A stretch of DNA of 64,000 bases from JALOLV01 sp046295175 (GTDB lineage: Bacteria; Bacteroidota; Bacteroidia; Cytophagales; Spirosomataceae), in NCBI GenBank assembly GCA_046295175.1, contig JBKBNY010000003.1:62001-126000 (forward strand), written 5' to 3'. This document shows, piece after piece, positions 8,061 through 16,911 of this stretch (its first letter is position 1; each line of letters begins with the position of its first letter). The notes below the pieces were generated by a model, which worked only from the letters and a program-made list of their open reading frames with translations, was not told where the DNA came from and did no database searches. The position numbers and the translations under genes are program-made.

Positions 8061-8100
8061 AATATTTAGAAATAAGTTTTAGCTAAAATCTGTTATTTAA

Positions 8101-9351
8101 ATGCAAGTAACCATCATAGGTAGTGGTATAATTGGCTTATCATCAGCGTATTACCTTACAAAATCAGGGCATAGTGTTAGCATAATCGAGCGTGGAAGCG
8201 GCGATGATGGTTGCTCTTTTGGTAATGCAGGGATGATTGTTCCGAGTCATTTTATTCCGTTGGCTACACCCGGAATGATTGAAAAGGGAATCCGTTGGAT
8301 GTTTAATTCTGAGAGTCCGTTTTACGTTAAGCCGAGATTAGATTGGGATTTGGTTTCGTGGGGATTAAAATTCTACAAGGCAGCTAACAAAAAGCAGGTT
8401 GATAAAGCCATGCCCGCTTTGCGAGATATTAGCCTTTTGAGCAAAAAACTCTACCAAGAGATTGCCAAAGAACCTGATTTCGACTTTGCGTTTGAGGAAA
8501 AAGGCTTGATGATGCTTTGCAAAACTCAACACAGTTTTGAGGAAGAAGCCGAAGTTGCCGAAATAGCCAATAAACTCGGTATCGAAGCTAAAGTGTTATC
8601 AACCAATGAATTACATCAAATCGAAAATGAAGTAAAACCCGATGTGGCAGGGGCAGTTTTTTATTCAGGCGATACGCACTGTTATCCAAACGCATTTGTA
8701 AAGCAACTCAAAGCTTATTTACTAAAAAAAGGAGTGCAGTTTTTGTATAATACAGAAGTAACTGGGTTTAAGGTTGAGAATTCAAAAATCAAACAAATCG
8801 AAACCTCAAACCAAAAACTTGATACAAACGAAGTTATTATTGCAACGGGTTCGTGGTCGCCGATTTTGACAAAATTATTGAATCTGAATCTGCCAATGCA
8901 AGCTGGTAAAGGTTATAGCGTAACAAACGAACAAGTTGCAGGGAAGAATCTAAAAGTACCATCAATTTTATTAGAAGCTCGTGTAGCAATTACACCGATG
9001 GCTGATAATTTAATCCGTTTTGGTGGAACAATGGAGATTGGTGGAATCAACGATGAAATAAATATGAATCGCGTGCGTGGAATCATTAAGTCTGTTCCGC
9101 AATTTTTTCCAGATTACCCGATTGAAGTGCCAGCAAAAGAGAGAGTTTGGTACGGTCTAAGACCTTGTTCGCCAGATGGTTTACCTTACATTGGCCGAAC
9201 CCAAAAATTTAGTAACTTAACCATTGCATCGGGTCATGCGATGATGGGTTTGAGCCTTGCACCTGCAACTGGCAAACTGATTCAAGAAATTATAGAAAAC
9301 CAAAAGCCTTCGGTAGATATAAGTTTATATCAACCCGAACGATACGACTAA
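8101..9351 (+). CDS. FAD-dependent D-amino-acid oxidase/dehydrogenase (DadA-like), probable D-hydroxyproline oxidase
   Basis: This 416-residue DAO-superfamily flavoprotein has the FAD-binding Rossmann motif at the N-terminus (VTIIGSGIIGLSSAYYL, acidic residue at IIERG about residue 31), a GNAGMIVPSH segment and the C-terminal nucleotide-binding region SGHAMMGLSLAPATGKL. In hydroxyproline catabolism such an enzyme oxidises cis-4-D-hydroxyproline to 1-pyrroline-4-hydroxy-2-carboxylate, the substrate of the DHDPS-family deaminase encoded two genes upstream. The family is certain; the substrate is inferred from context. Confidence 0.87.
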   Translation: MQVTIIGSGIIGLSSAYYLTKSGHSVSIIERGSGDDGCSFGNAGMIVPSHFIPLATPGMIEKGIRWMFNSESPFYVKPRLDWDLVSWGLKFYKAANKKQVDKAMPALRDISLLSKKLYQEIAKEPDFDFAFEEKGLMMLCKTQHSFEEEAEVAEIANKLGIEAKVLSTNELHQIENEVKPDVAGAVFYSGDTHCYPNAFVKQLKAYLLKKGVQFLYNTEVTGFKVENSKIKQIETSNQKLDTNEVIIATGSWSPILTKLLNLNLPMQAGKGYSVTNEQVAGKNLKVPSILLEARVAITPMADNLIRFGGTMEIGGINDEINMNRVRGIIKSVPQFFPDYPIEVPAKERVWYGLRPCSPDGLPYIGRTQKFSNLTIASGHAMMGLSLAPATGKLIQEIIENQKPSVDISLYQPERYD

Positions 9352-9356
9352 AACAA

Positions 9357-9384
9357 AAATCCCGAAGCTCAGCCTCGGGATTTT
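9357..9384. terminator. Bidirectional intrinsic terminator
   Basis: AAATCCCGA pairs with TCGGGATTT around an internal stem with one mismatch, with A-run and T-run flanks on both sides. It lies between the convergent oxidase gene (plus) and the LolA-like gene (minus) and can serve both. Confidence 0.8.
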
Positions 9385-9419
9385 CTTATATCTTGATTCT
9401 TACGCTCTTAAATCAAAAT

Positions 9420-10064
9420 TTATCTTAAATCTACGATTTCTACACCAGGGTACTTCTTTTTATCGAAAGTGAAAAACGTATCTTCGGCAGGAGTATTTGG
9501 AGTGAATTTATCCATTTTGAAAACCGTGCGTTTGCCACTTTTATCCCAAACTTTCCAAGATTTTACCGATTTATCTTGCTTGTTTACTTTGATTTGAACC
9601 TTAGTGATTTTGCTATTTTTATCTTCTGGCGATAGCTCAACCACCTGATAAAGCTGGCTTCCTTCTTTCACCTCTTCCAAAAAGACATATTTGTAGCCTT
9701 TTTTGTAAATAGTGTAAATTTTGGTAGGTGAAATATCAGCATTATCATTCGGATTAAAATCCGTGATGCTACATTCGTTGGTTTCTTTTACGTATGTATA
9801 AAGTTCTTTTCCGTTTGCAAAAACCTCTTGACCTGCCATTTTTAGGCGAAATTTCAAGCCTTTTACAGTTACATCGCCTTTATAACTCTCTGTCAATTTA
9901 GCATTTGCACCTTCGATACCATACGTAAAAGCCGCACTAAACGACTTCATCGTTTGGTATTTTTTGCTCATAGCATCCAAAATCGCCGTAGCTTTTGGGT
10001 CTTTTTGAGCATATAAGTTGCTAATAAAAAACATACTAACAACAGCAAAAATGATTTTTTTCAT
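9420..10064 (-). CDS. LolA-like outer-membrane lipoprotein carrier protein
   Basis: This 214-residue protein begins with a signal peptide (MKKIIFAVVSMFFISNLYAQ), so it is periplasmic. After that comes a LolA/LppX-like half-barrel: helix ATAILDAMSKKYQTMKSF, then repeated beta strands such as YKGDVTVKGLKFRLKMAG and GKELYTYV. LolA proteins ferry lipoproteins from the inner membrane to the outer membrane. It is downstream of ftsK on the same strand with a 93-base gap, an arrangement I associate with Bacteroidota. Exact LolA equivalence is not proven by sequence alone. Confidence 0.82.
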   Translation of the reverse strand: MKKIIFAVVSMFFISNLYAQKDPKATAILDAMSKKYQTMKSFSAAFTYGIEGANAKLTESYKGDVTVKGLKFRLKMAGQEVFANGKELYTYVKETNECSITDFNPNDNADISPTKIYTIYKKGYKYVFLEEVKEGSQLYQVVELSPEDKNSKITKVQIKVNKQDKSVKSWKVWDKSGKRTVFKMDKFTPNTPAEDTFFTFDKKKYPGVEIVDLR

Positions 10065-10157
10065 CTGAGGGGTTTATGGTTAATTCTGATAAAACGTTAT
10101 TCAACAAAATTTGGTTTTAATTAGACTGTATTTTTAACCAAAAGTTTACTTCAAAAC

Positions 10158-12743
10158 CTATTTTCCTTTGATTTCTCTTAATACTTCCTCTAAATGTACC
10201 AAATCTTTAATCAAAACCTCACGTGCTTTACTACCTTCAAATGGTCCGACGATACCGGCTGCTTCGAGCTGGTCGATGATACGTCCGGCACGGTTGTAGC
10301 CGAGTTTCATTTTACGTTGAATCAACGACGTACTACCTTGCTGATGTGCCACCAAAAGGCGAGCTGCTTCTTCAAAGTATTCGTCCAAATCCGACGAATC
10401 AAACTCTAAAGGCTCTTGCTCATCATCGCCGTAGAATTCAGGTAGTAAATAGGCCGATTCGTAAGCACGTTGCGAACCGATAAATTCACAAATGCCATCA
10501 ATCTCTGGTGTATCTACAAACGGACACTGCAAACGAATCATATCCGAACCCATCGAGAGCAACATATCTCCGTTTCCGACCAACTGCTCAGAGCCACCAG
10601 TATCCAAAATTGTTCTTGAGTCAATCTTAGATGTAACCTTAAACGATAGTCGGGCAGGGAAGTTTGCCTTGATTAGTCCTGTAATGACGTTAACTGATGG
10701 TCTTTGGGTTGCAATGATAAGGTGAATTCCTATCGCACGAGCCAACTGAGCCAATCGTGCAATCGGCTGCTCGACCTCTTTACCCGCAGTCATCATCAAA
10801 TCGGCTAACTCATCTATTACCAAAACGATATAAGGTAAATAACGATGCCCTTTCTCGGGATTCAACCGACGATTTATAAACTTGGTGTTGTATTCTTTAA
10901 TGTTCCGTACACCTGCATCTTTGAGCAAATTATATCGGTTATCCATCTCGATACAAAGCGAATTGAGCGTGTAAATAACCTTTTTGGTATCGGTAATGAT
11001 GGCTTCTTCGGCATTTGGCAACATTGCCAAAAAGTGCCTTTCAATCTTCGTAAAGAGGGTTAATTCGACCTTTTTAGGGTCAACCAAAACAAATTTGATT
11101 TGGGCAGGATGTTTTTTGTAAAGTAGCGATGCCAAAATCACGTTCAATCCAACCGATTTACCCTGACCTGTCGCCCCTGCCATCAGTAAGTGTGGCATTT
11201 TAGCCAAATCTGAGATAAAAATATCATTTGAGATGGTTTTGCCGAGAATAACGGGTAAATCAAAGGTAGTTTTCTGGAATTTCTCGCTCGAAAGTACCGA
11301 CTTCATACTTACCATTTCACGGTTTTTGTTGGGTACTTCGATACCGATTGTCCCTTTTCCTGGCATCGGAGCGATGATACGAATCCCCAAAGCTGCCAAA
11401 CTCAAAGCGATGTCGTCTTCGAGGTTTTTGATTTTTGAAATACGGATACCTGCCTCTGGCACAATTTCGTAAAGCGTAACAGTAGGCCCAATGGTCGCTT
11501 TGATGCTCGAAATCCCGATTTGGAAATTTCGGAGCGATTCAACAATCTTGTTTTTATTTTGCTCCAATTCTTCATCCGTAACCTTGCCTGCGTTGCTGTA
11601 TTCATTCATCAAATCGAGCGTAGGATACTGATATTCGGGCAAATCGAGAGTAGGGTCAAATAACCCAAAATCCTTTAAAACTTTTTCGTTTACATCATCA
11701 TCGTCCAAATCCGTTACTTCCAATTTTGGCTCAACCTTCTCAATTATGAGTTCTGGAATTGGTTCTGGTTCGGGCGATTGAGCATTTTCAACCACAAACG
11801 GCACTCCACCTTTGAACGGCTCATTGGCGGTGATGATTTTTTCGTTTGGAACATTGACCTCAAAAGTAACCTCTTGAACCTTTGGTTTTTCTGGTTCGGC
11901 GATTACCGGTTCTTCTTCTTTTATTTTTAAGAAATCAATTTTTTCTTCTTCGACTTTTTTACTTGGTTTTACTTCGGTTTCTACTTCAATATCATTGATT
12001 GCATTACGGATTCTCTCGGTCGAGAAATCTTCGTCAATATCTTTTGTTTTTGATTTGCCAAAATGTAAGAAAACATAATCATCAATTTTGGTAAGTCCGT
12101 GAAAGAAAATCAACCAGCCAAATAAAATCAAAAGCATAAAAATAATACTAAGCCCGCCAATGATATGGTGCAATTGTTCGCCAATCGCCATACCGATTCC
12201 ACCACATATTTTATCATAATCTATACCGAAAGTTATGATAAAACATCCTAAAAAGATACTTGTCCAGAAAATGTAGAATATGCTCGAAACGATGAAACGA
12301 TTGAGATTGTACGGAATCAAATCACGCTTGAATGCAATTTTAACACCCGCCAAAAACACCATCGGTAGCAAACCAAGGGCTGCAAAACCCAGCCACAAAA
12401 AGATAAAATAATGCGAAGTGTACGCCCCGATAGCACCAATCCAGTTCTGGAAGCCCTTGCCAGTACGTTTAACTTCGGCCATCGCATCTTTCCAACCCAT
12501 CTGCACGAGGTCTTGGTCGGCATCTCCCGTAAAAATATACGAGACAAACGCTATCAAAAGACCAGCAGCAATGATGATTGAGAAAACCCCAAGAAATAGC
12601 TTAAAGCCATCGAGGTCGGCATTGCCAAAGTCAAAAGACATCTGTTTGCCTTCTTTCTTTTTGGGTTTTGATTTTGGGTCAATGGGCGGCGGTGGCGGTG
12701 GGGAGGCCGTTTGACGTGGGCGATTTCTATCAAATTTGGACAT
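10158..12743 (-). CDS. ftsK: DNA translocase FtsK/SpoIIIE
   Basis: This 861-residue protein moves chromosomal DNA through the closing septum and activates dimer resolution. The N-terminus is proline-rich (residues 13-22), followed by about four membrane segments between residues 45 and 210, an acidic/proline linker, then the motor domain with Walker A GATGQGKS near residue 520 and Walker B-like VLVIDELADLM. The C-terminal winged-helix gamma domain (LIQRKMKLGYNRAGRIIDQL) is the part that would read KOPS-type sequences. A candidate -7 box lies about 30 bases upstream. Confidence 0.96.
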   Translation of the reverse strand: MSKFDRNRPRQTASPPPPPPIDPKSKPKKKEGKQMSFDFGNADLDGFKLFLGVFSIIIAAGLLIAFVSYIFTGDADQDLVQMGWKDAMAEVKRTGKGFQNWIGAIGAYTSHYFIFLWLGFAALGLLPMVFLAGVKIAFKRDLIPYNLNRFIVSSIFYIFWTSIFLGCFIITFGIDYDKICGGIGMAIGEQLHHIIGGLSIIFMLLILFGWLIFFHGLTKIDDYVFLHFGKSKTKDIDEDFSTERIRNAINDIEVETEVKPSKKVEEEKIDFLKIKEEEPVIAEPEKPKVQEVTFEVNVPNEKIITANEPFKGGVPFVVENAQSPEPEPIPELIIEKVEPKLEVTDLDDDDVNEKVLKDFGLFDPTLDLPEYQYPTLDLMNEYSNAGKVTDEELEQNKNKIVESLRNFQIGISSIKATIGPTVTLYEIVPEAGIRISKIKNLEDDIALSLAALGIRIIAPMPGKGTIGIEVPNKNREMVSMKSVLSSEKFQKTTFDLPVILGKTISNDIFISDLAKMPHLLMAGATGQGKSVGLNVILASLLYKKHPAQIKFVLVDPKKVELTLFTKIERHFLAMLPNAEEAIITDTKKVIYTLNSLCIEMDNRYNLLKDAGVRNIKEYNTKFINRRLNPEKGHRYLPYIVLVIDELADLMMTAGKEVEQPIARLAQLARAIGIHLIIATQRPSVNVITGLIKANFPARLSFKVTSKIDSRTILDTGGSEQLVGNGDMLLSMGSDMIRLQCPFVDTPEIDGICEFIGSQRAYESAYLLPEFYGDDEQEPLEFDSSDLDEYFEEAARLLVAHQQGSTSLIQRKMKLGYNRAGRIIDQLEAAGIVGPFEGSKAREVLIKDLVHLEEVLREIKGK

Positions 12744-12772
12744 CTTGTAAGGAAAGCGATTGATTTCTTTAA

Positions 12773-12780
12773 CAAAATTA
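12773..12780 (-). promoter_or_regulatory. Candidate -7 promoter box for ftsK-lolA
   Basis: On the minus strand TAATTTTG matches TAnnTTTG about 30 bases before the ftsK start. It is preceded by AAATTTG, exactly as the clpS box is, giving a shared 15-base context in front of two unrelated genes. Confidence 0.4.
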
Positions 12781-12864
12781 CAAATTTTTGAAGACTAACT
12801 AAAAAAACTATTCAAATTGTGGCTTTTAAATAATGAAATGAGAGAAATTTAGATAGATTATTGA

Positions 12865-13581
12865 TTATTTACTTTTTTGCACCAAATACGGCGTACAGAT
12901 TTTAGGAATGCAACATTCATACGGTACGAGCTTTACTTGAATATCGCCGTTGAATGTCGCAGGGCTAATGGGTGTAGCATCATCAAACCACAGACCCGCA
13001 CCAAAGTTAGCTTGCCACATATTGGCACCAGTTCCAATCTGAAAAGTATGTTGATTGCCCTGCGGAGACATCACCATTGCAAATTGGCCGCTGTTGCTAC
13101 CTTCGCCCGTAATCGTCATCAAAAAAGTATTGTAGAATGTCCAGTCCGTAGTGTTTGTTCCTGAGCAGGTATTGGTTGCCGGAGTGAACCCACCCGAAGG
13201 ATTTCCGATTGTTTTATCCGAACCAATAAAATCAATGATGTATTCTTTTGTAGCATCGGTTTTATTAACTACCTGAAAACGCATTTTGATAGTACCATCA
13301 TTGTACTCAACCAAAAGTGGCTGGGTATTTTCTTTGAATACATAAGCTCCAGCCGAAAAACCTGCTCCAAAAACCGAAAAAGCGTGTTCGTCGGCCGTAG
13401 GGCTTGGGCAATAAGCTCCCGGCGACTCTAATTTAAAGCTACGGATAGCATTTGCATCACAAGGATTGAGAGGGTCGGATTTAGCAAACCTTTTTAGTGA
13501 TTGCGGCAGTGGTTTAGACCATGATTCATTGGCAATCAAAATGATAATTATTAGTAAGCAAAAGTTTATTAAAGTTTTCAT
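12865..13581 (-). CDS. Secreted protein of unknown function
   Basis: I do not recognise this 238-residue protein. It has a clear signal peptide (MKTLINFCLLIIIILIANESWS) and then a cysteine-containing, glycine/threonine-rich, probably all-beta region (NPCDANAIRSFKLESPG, PATNTCSGTNTTDWTF, VPYECCIPKICTPY). Six cysteines in the mature part suggest disulfides outside the cytoplasm. No catalytic motif stands out. It is divergently oriented to the MerR-type regulator, separated by 325 bases, so joint regulation is possible. Confidence 0.7.
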   Translation of the reverse strand: MKTLINFCLLIIIILIANESWSKPLPQSLKRFAKSDPLNPCDANAIRSFKLESPGAYCPSPTADEHAFSVFGAGFSAGAYVFKENTQPLLVEYNDGTIKMRFQVVNKTDATKEYIIDFIGSDKTIGNPSGGFTPATNTCSGTNTTDWTFYNTFLMTITGEGSNSGQFAMVMSPQGNQHTFQIGTGANMWQANFGAGLWFDDATPISPATFNGDIQVKLVPYECCIPKICTPYLVQKSK

Positions 13582-13906
13582 AATAAGTTAAGTATTCGAG
13601 GAGGTTAGAAGAGCCTAAACTCCCCGAATATTAGTTTTCCATGACGTTATATATGTAATGTCAAAAAGGATACCAAAAACTTATTTAACGGATACAAAGT
13701 TACAAATAGGGGGATGAAAGGTACTGATAATAAAAAATAGTGTAGTTTTTTAAACAAAATTTTCTACGGATAGTTCTATTAGTAAGTCAGTGATAAAATT
13801 TTTGTAAAACCAAAATAAAAACACTAAATTGTAGCCTAATTTCTCACAAATGGCACATTTTAGCTTATCTCAAAGAATAATTTAGATAGGATAGTCGAAG
13901 AAAGAA
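13582..13906. other. Divergent intergenic region between secreted protein and MerR-type regulator
   Basis: This 325-base gap holds no gene I can support. It is AT-rich and contains a candidate minus-strand promoter at 13695-13702. A MerR-type regulator often binds near its own promoter, so operators may lie here, but I see no convincing palindrome of the usual MerR spacing. Confidence 0.4.
13695..13702 (-). promoter_or_regulatory. Candidate -7 promoter box for the secreted protein gene
   Basis: On the minus strand TAACTTTG fits TAnnTTTG. It would give a leader of about 107 bases to the gene starting at 13581. The -33 element is not evident. Confidence 0.3.
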
Positions 13907-14791
13907 ATGAGCAGTTATTCGATAAAAGATTTAGAACAACTCTCGGGCATCAAGGCCCATACTCTCCGAATCTGGGAGCAACGCTACAATATTATCAATC
14001 CAAAGAGAACGGATACCAATATACGAACTTACGATGACCAAGACCTTAAATTGGTTCTCAATATTGCTCTCTTAAAAGACCACGATTACAAGATTTCGGA
14101 GATTGCTAAACTTAACCTCGAAGAGCTAAACCGTGAGGTGATGGCGATTTCGGATAAACAATTGAATTATCCAGACCAGATTCACGCCCTCACGATTTCG
14201 ATGATTGACCTCGACGAGGAACGCTTCGAGAAAATCATGAGTACCAATATCCTCCAATTTGGGTTCGAGAATACAATGATAAACATCATTTATCCATTCT
14301 TGAGTCGAATCGGTACACTTTGGGTAACGGGTTCTATCGGGCCAGCACAAGAGCATTTTATTTCGAATCTGATTCGTCAGAAATTGATTGTAGCGATTGA
14401 TGGACAAGTCGTAAAATTAGGACCAAGCTCTAAAAAGTTTGTTTTGTATTTGCCCGAAGGAGAATTGCATGAAATCGGTCTTTTGTTTGCCAACTACATT
14501 CTGCGTGCAAGAAACCACAAAGTGATTTACTTGGGTCAAACCCTGCCATTTACAGAGTTGGTATTTGTCTGCGAATTGCATAAACCTGACTATATTTTTT
14601 GTTCGATTACCTCAACACCAGGGCAAGAAGAGATTCAGCCGTATGTTACAAAACTATGCCGAGAGTTTCCTAATTCTAAAATCCTGCTGACTGGTTATCA
14701 GGTAGTTGGTCAAGATTTAGACTTACCGCCAAATGCCGAAGTTATCATGAATGTTCGTCATTTAATGGCTATCGGAAGTGGAGAGGAATAA
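13907..14791 (+). CDS. MerR-family regulator with a cobalamin-binding domain (CarH/LitR type)
   Basis: This 294-residue protein has three parts. Residues 1-70 are a MerR winged helix-turn-helix (YSIKDLEQLSGIKAHTLRIWEQRY). Residues about 85-165 form a helical cap containing the W-x9-EH signature: Trp139, Glu149, His150. Residues about 175-290 form a Rossmann-like B12-binding domain with the E-x-H-x-x-G motif (Glu186, His188, Gly191). These are the landmarks of CarH-type photoreceptors, which bind adenosylcobalamin in the dark, repress their target and release DNA when light breaks the Co-C bond. The residue after the Trp is Val, not the His I recall at that place in Thermus CarH. No carotenoid genes are nearby. 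Confidence 0.87.
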   Translation: MSSYSIKDLEQLSGIKAHTLRIWEQRYNIINPKRTDTNIRTYDDQDLKLVLNIALLKDHDYKISEIAKLNLEELNREVMAISDKQLNYPDQIHALTISMIDLDEERFEKIMSTNILQFGFENTMINIIYPFLSRIGTLWVTGSIGPAQEHFISNLIRQKLIVAIDGQVVKLGPSSKKFVLYLPEGELHEIGLLFANYILRARNHKVIYLGQTLPFTELVFVCELHKPDYIFCSITSTPGQEEIQPYVTKLCREFPNSKILLTGYQVVGQDLDLPPNAEVIMNVRHLMAIGSGEE

Positions 14792-14810
14792 TCGAAAATA
14801 TCATTAAACG

Positions 14811-14839
14811 AAAAAGTCGGGCTTTAAACCCGACTTTTT
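14811..14839. terminator. Bidirectional intrinsic terminator
   Basis: AAAAAGTCGGG and its exact reverse complement CCCGACTTTTT enclose a seven-base loop. It follows the regulator gene by 19 bases, and the final T-run borders the stop codon of the convergent TPR-protein gene, so it serves both strands. Confidence 0.9.
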
Positions 14840-16728
14840 TATTTTACTCCTAATTTGTTCAAATTATCTTTTACTTCGGCGTAATTTGGATTGATTTTAA
14901 GGGCTTGTTTCAAATCTGAAATGGCTCCATTGGGGTCGCCGAGGCTGTATCTCGAAACTGCTCGATTGTTGTAAGCCGTATCAACCGCGATTCCTCTATT
15001 AATCATCGAAGTATAATCATTGATAGCCGATTGATAGTTTTTGGCTAAGAGATTTGAGTAGGCACGGTAAGACAGATAGGTTGTCGAGTCTTCGGTGCGT
15101 TTCATTGCTTCAGCAAAATCTTTTGCCGATTGTTCGTAATTTCCAGCAGCACGATTCACGATACCACGGTTGTAGTAGGCTGTTGCACGTCGGTGGTCGG
15201 GAGAATTACGGATACAATCTTCATAGTACTGCAAAGCCTTTTTGTTATCGCCTTTCAAATGCCAAGCATTGCCCATTGCTCCTAAAAGTGCGTAAGATTG
15301 CACACCTTTTTGCAGAGCAACATCTCCGTAGCGGATTACCAAATCAATATTGCCTGTTCGGCCGTAGTGATTCGCCAAGTTTTCATTCACAACGCCCGAA
15401 AGTGGCTCATATTGGTAAGAATTCAAGAACAAAGAACCAGTATCTTTATAGGTTTTAGACATCTGAAAACTACGATACATGAAAACCAATGAGGCCAATA
15501 TACCGATACCGAGAATGATATTTTGACTTTTTACGTATTTATTTATGAGATAAAACACCGCAAATGCCAATCCGAAATACGGAACGTAGCTATAACGCTC
15601 GGCTAAGATGGCTCCACCAACCGAAAGGAATTGCAAAACCAATGCAATGGTGATAAAGAAAAACCAAAAGCCAAAGAAACTTTCTTTGCTTTTATTACGG
15701 ACAACGAAGGCTAATCCTAACAAAATTAAGCCCACAAAAGGAGCCGACGTGTATTGTACATTATTGTATTGGTCGGCTGGGGGATAGGCATAAAAATTAT
15801 GGAGATTGACAGGAATAAAGAACTTAAAGATATAGACCATGAATCCATAAAAACCAAAACAAAGGCGTTGCCAGAGCGAAAAAGTATCGCTGATGGCTAC
15901 ATCGAGGGTCATTTTTTCGAGCATTCCACCGAGATTCCCTCCACCTTGAACATGCACTGCCAATGCACCAAACAATACCGAAACGATGAAAAATGGAATT
16001 TTAGAAATATAATTTTTTACATTGAATAGTCCTTTTCCGTACCAAAAGTCAATCAAAATCAAAACTACTGGCAGAACCACCGCCATTGCTTTTGATAAAC
16101 AAGCCAAAACAAAGAGAAGTAGCGTGATAAAATAAAACTTTCGGTTATCGGTCTCTATAAATTTGATGTATTGAAGACAAGCCAAAAAGAAAAACATGGT
16201 ATAGAGAACGTCTTTACGCTCCGATACCCACACCACCGACTCGACGTGCATTGGGTGTACGCCCCAAATCAAGGCTACGAAAAAGCTGATAAGTGTATTT
16301 TGATTGGTTAGTTTTTGGGTAAATCTGAATATCAAAATGGTATTTAGGGCATGAATCAGTACGTTTACAACGATAAAAGGTGTTGCTTTTTGACCAAAAA
16401 GAAAACTATTTAGCCAGAGCGAAGCCATCGTAACAGGGTGGTAGTTTAAGGCACATTCAACACCCATCAAACGCATCAGGTTGGCAAACGTAGGCTTCTG
16501 AATCATCTTGTTTTCGGTGGCATACATTTGGTCGTCCCAATTGACAAAATCGTTGCCGAATGCACTCGAAAAAGCAATGATTACCCCAATCGCTAATAAT
16601 CCGTAAGCTAATTTATCGTTAAGTTGGAATCCAGAAGTTGGTTGTGGGGCAGTGGTATTCGCTGTTTTTACTGGATTTACTCTTGGTGTTTCGTTTTGAG
16701 GGCGATTTTGTTTTTTATTTTTAGCCAT
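14839..16728 (-). CDS. Membrane TPR protein, TMTC/PMT-like glycosyltransferase family
   Basis: This 629-residue protein starts with a basic cytoplasmic tail and has about ten membrane segments between residues 35 and 415. The first lumenal loop has FGNDFVNWDDQMYATENKM followed by LNYHPVTMASLW, the arrangement of acidic residues seen in GT-C enzymes of the TMTC/protein-O-mannosyltransferase type. From about residue 430 to the end come four to five tetratricopeptide repeats (for example DNKKALQYYEDCIRNSPDHR and GAISDLKQALKINPNYAEV). A protein O-glycosylation role is plausible, since Bacteroidota carry general O-glycosylation, but the substrate is not shown by the sequence. Confidence 0.78.
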   Translation of the reverse strand: MAKNKKQNRPQNETPRVNPVKTANTTAPQPTSGFQLNDKLAYGLLAIGVIIAFSSAFGNDFVNWDDQMYATENKMIQKPTFANLMRLMGVECALNYHPVTMASLWLNSFLFGQKATPFIVVNVLIHALNTILIFRFTQKLTNQNTLISFFVALIWGVHPMHVESVVWVSERKDVLYTMFFFLACLQYIKFIETDNRKFYFITLLLFVLACLSKAMAVVLPVVLILIDFWYGKGLFNVKNYISKIPFFIVSVLFGALAVHVQGGGNLGGMLEKMTLDVAISDTFSLWQRLCFGFYGFMVYIFKFFIPVNLHNFYAYPPADQYNNVQYTSAPFVGLILLGLAFVVRNKSKESFFGFWFFFITIALVLQFLSVGGAILAERYSYVPYFGLAFAVFYLINKYVKSQNIILGIGILASLVFMYRSFQMSKTYKDTGSLFLNSYQYEPLSGVVNENLANHYGRTGNIDLVIRYGDVALQKGVQSYALLGAMGNAWHLKGDNKKALQYYEDCIRNSPDHRRATAYYNRGIVNRAAGNYEQSAKDFAEAMKRTEDSTTYLSYRAYSNLLAKNYQSAINDYTSMINRGIAVDTAYNNRAVSRYSLGDPNGAISDLKQALKINPNYAEVKDNLNKLGVK

Positions 16729-16911
16729 GATTTTTTAAATACATAGGGTTTTGTAAGGCGAATATAGCAATTTCTTTGCCAATGAAACAATCACTTTGGG
16801 TTAAATTGCCCTGCAAGTGGACTACTGAACTATTTCCACTAACTTTGTATTCTAATTAGTGGAGAATCTGTACTGAAACTTGAAACTCCTCAAACTCGAA
16901 ACTCCATTTTT

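Noticed and set aside
16836..16862. CCACTAA/TTAGTGG inverted repeat upstream of the helicase gene
   Set aside because: The arms are seven bases with a long AT-rich interior; too weak to call an operator.
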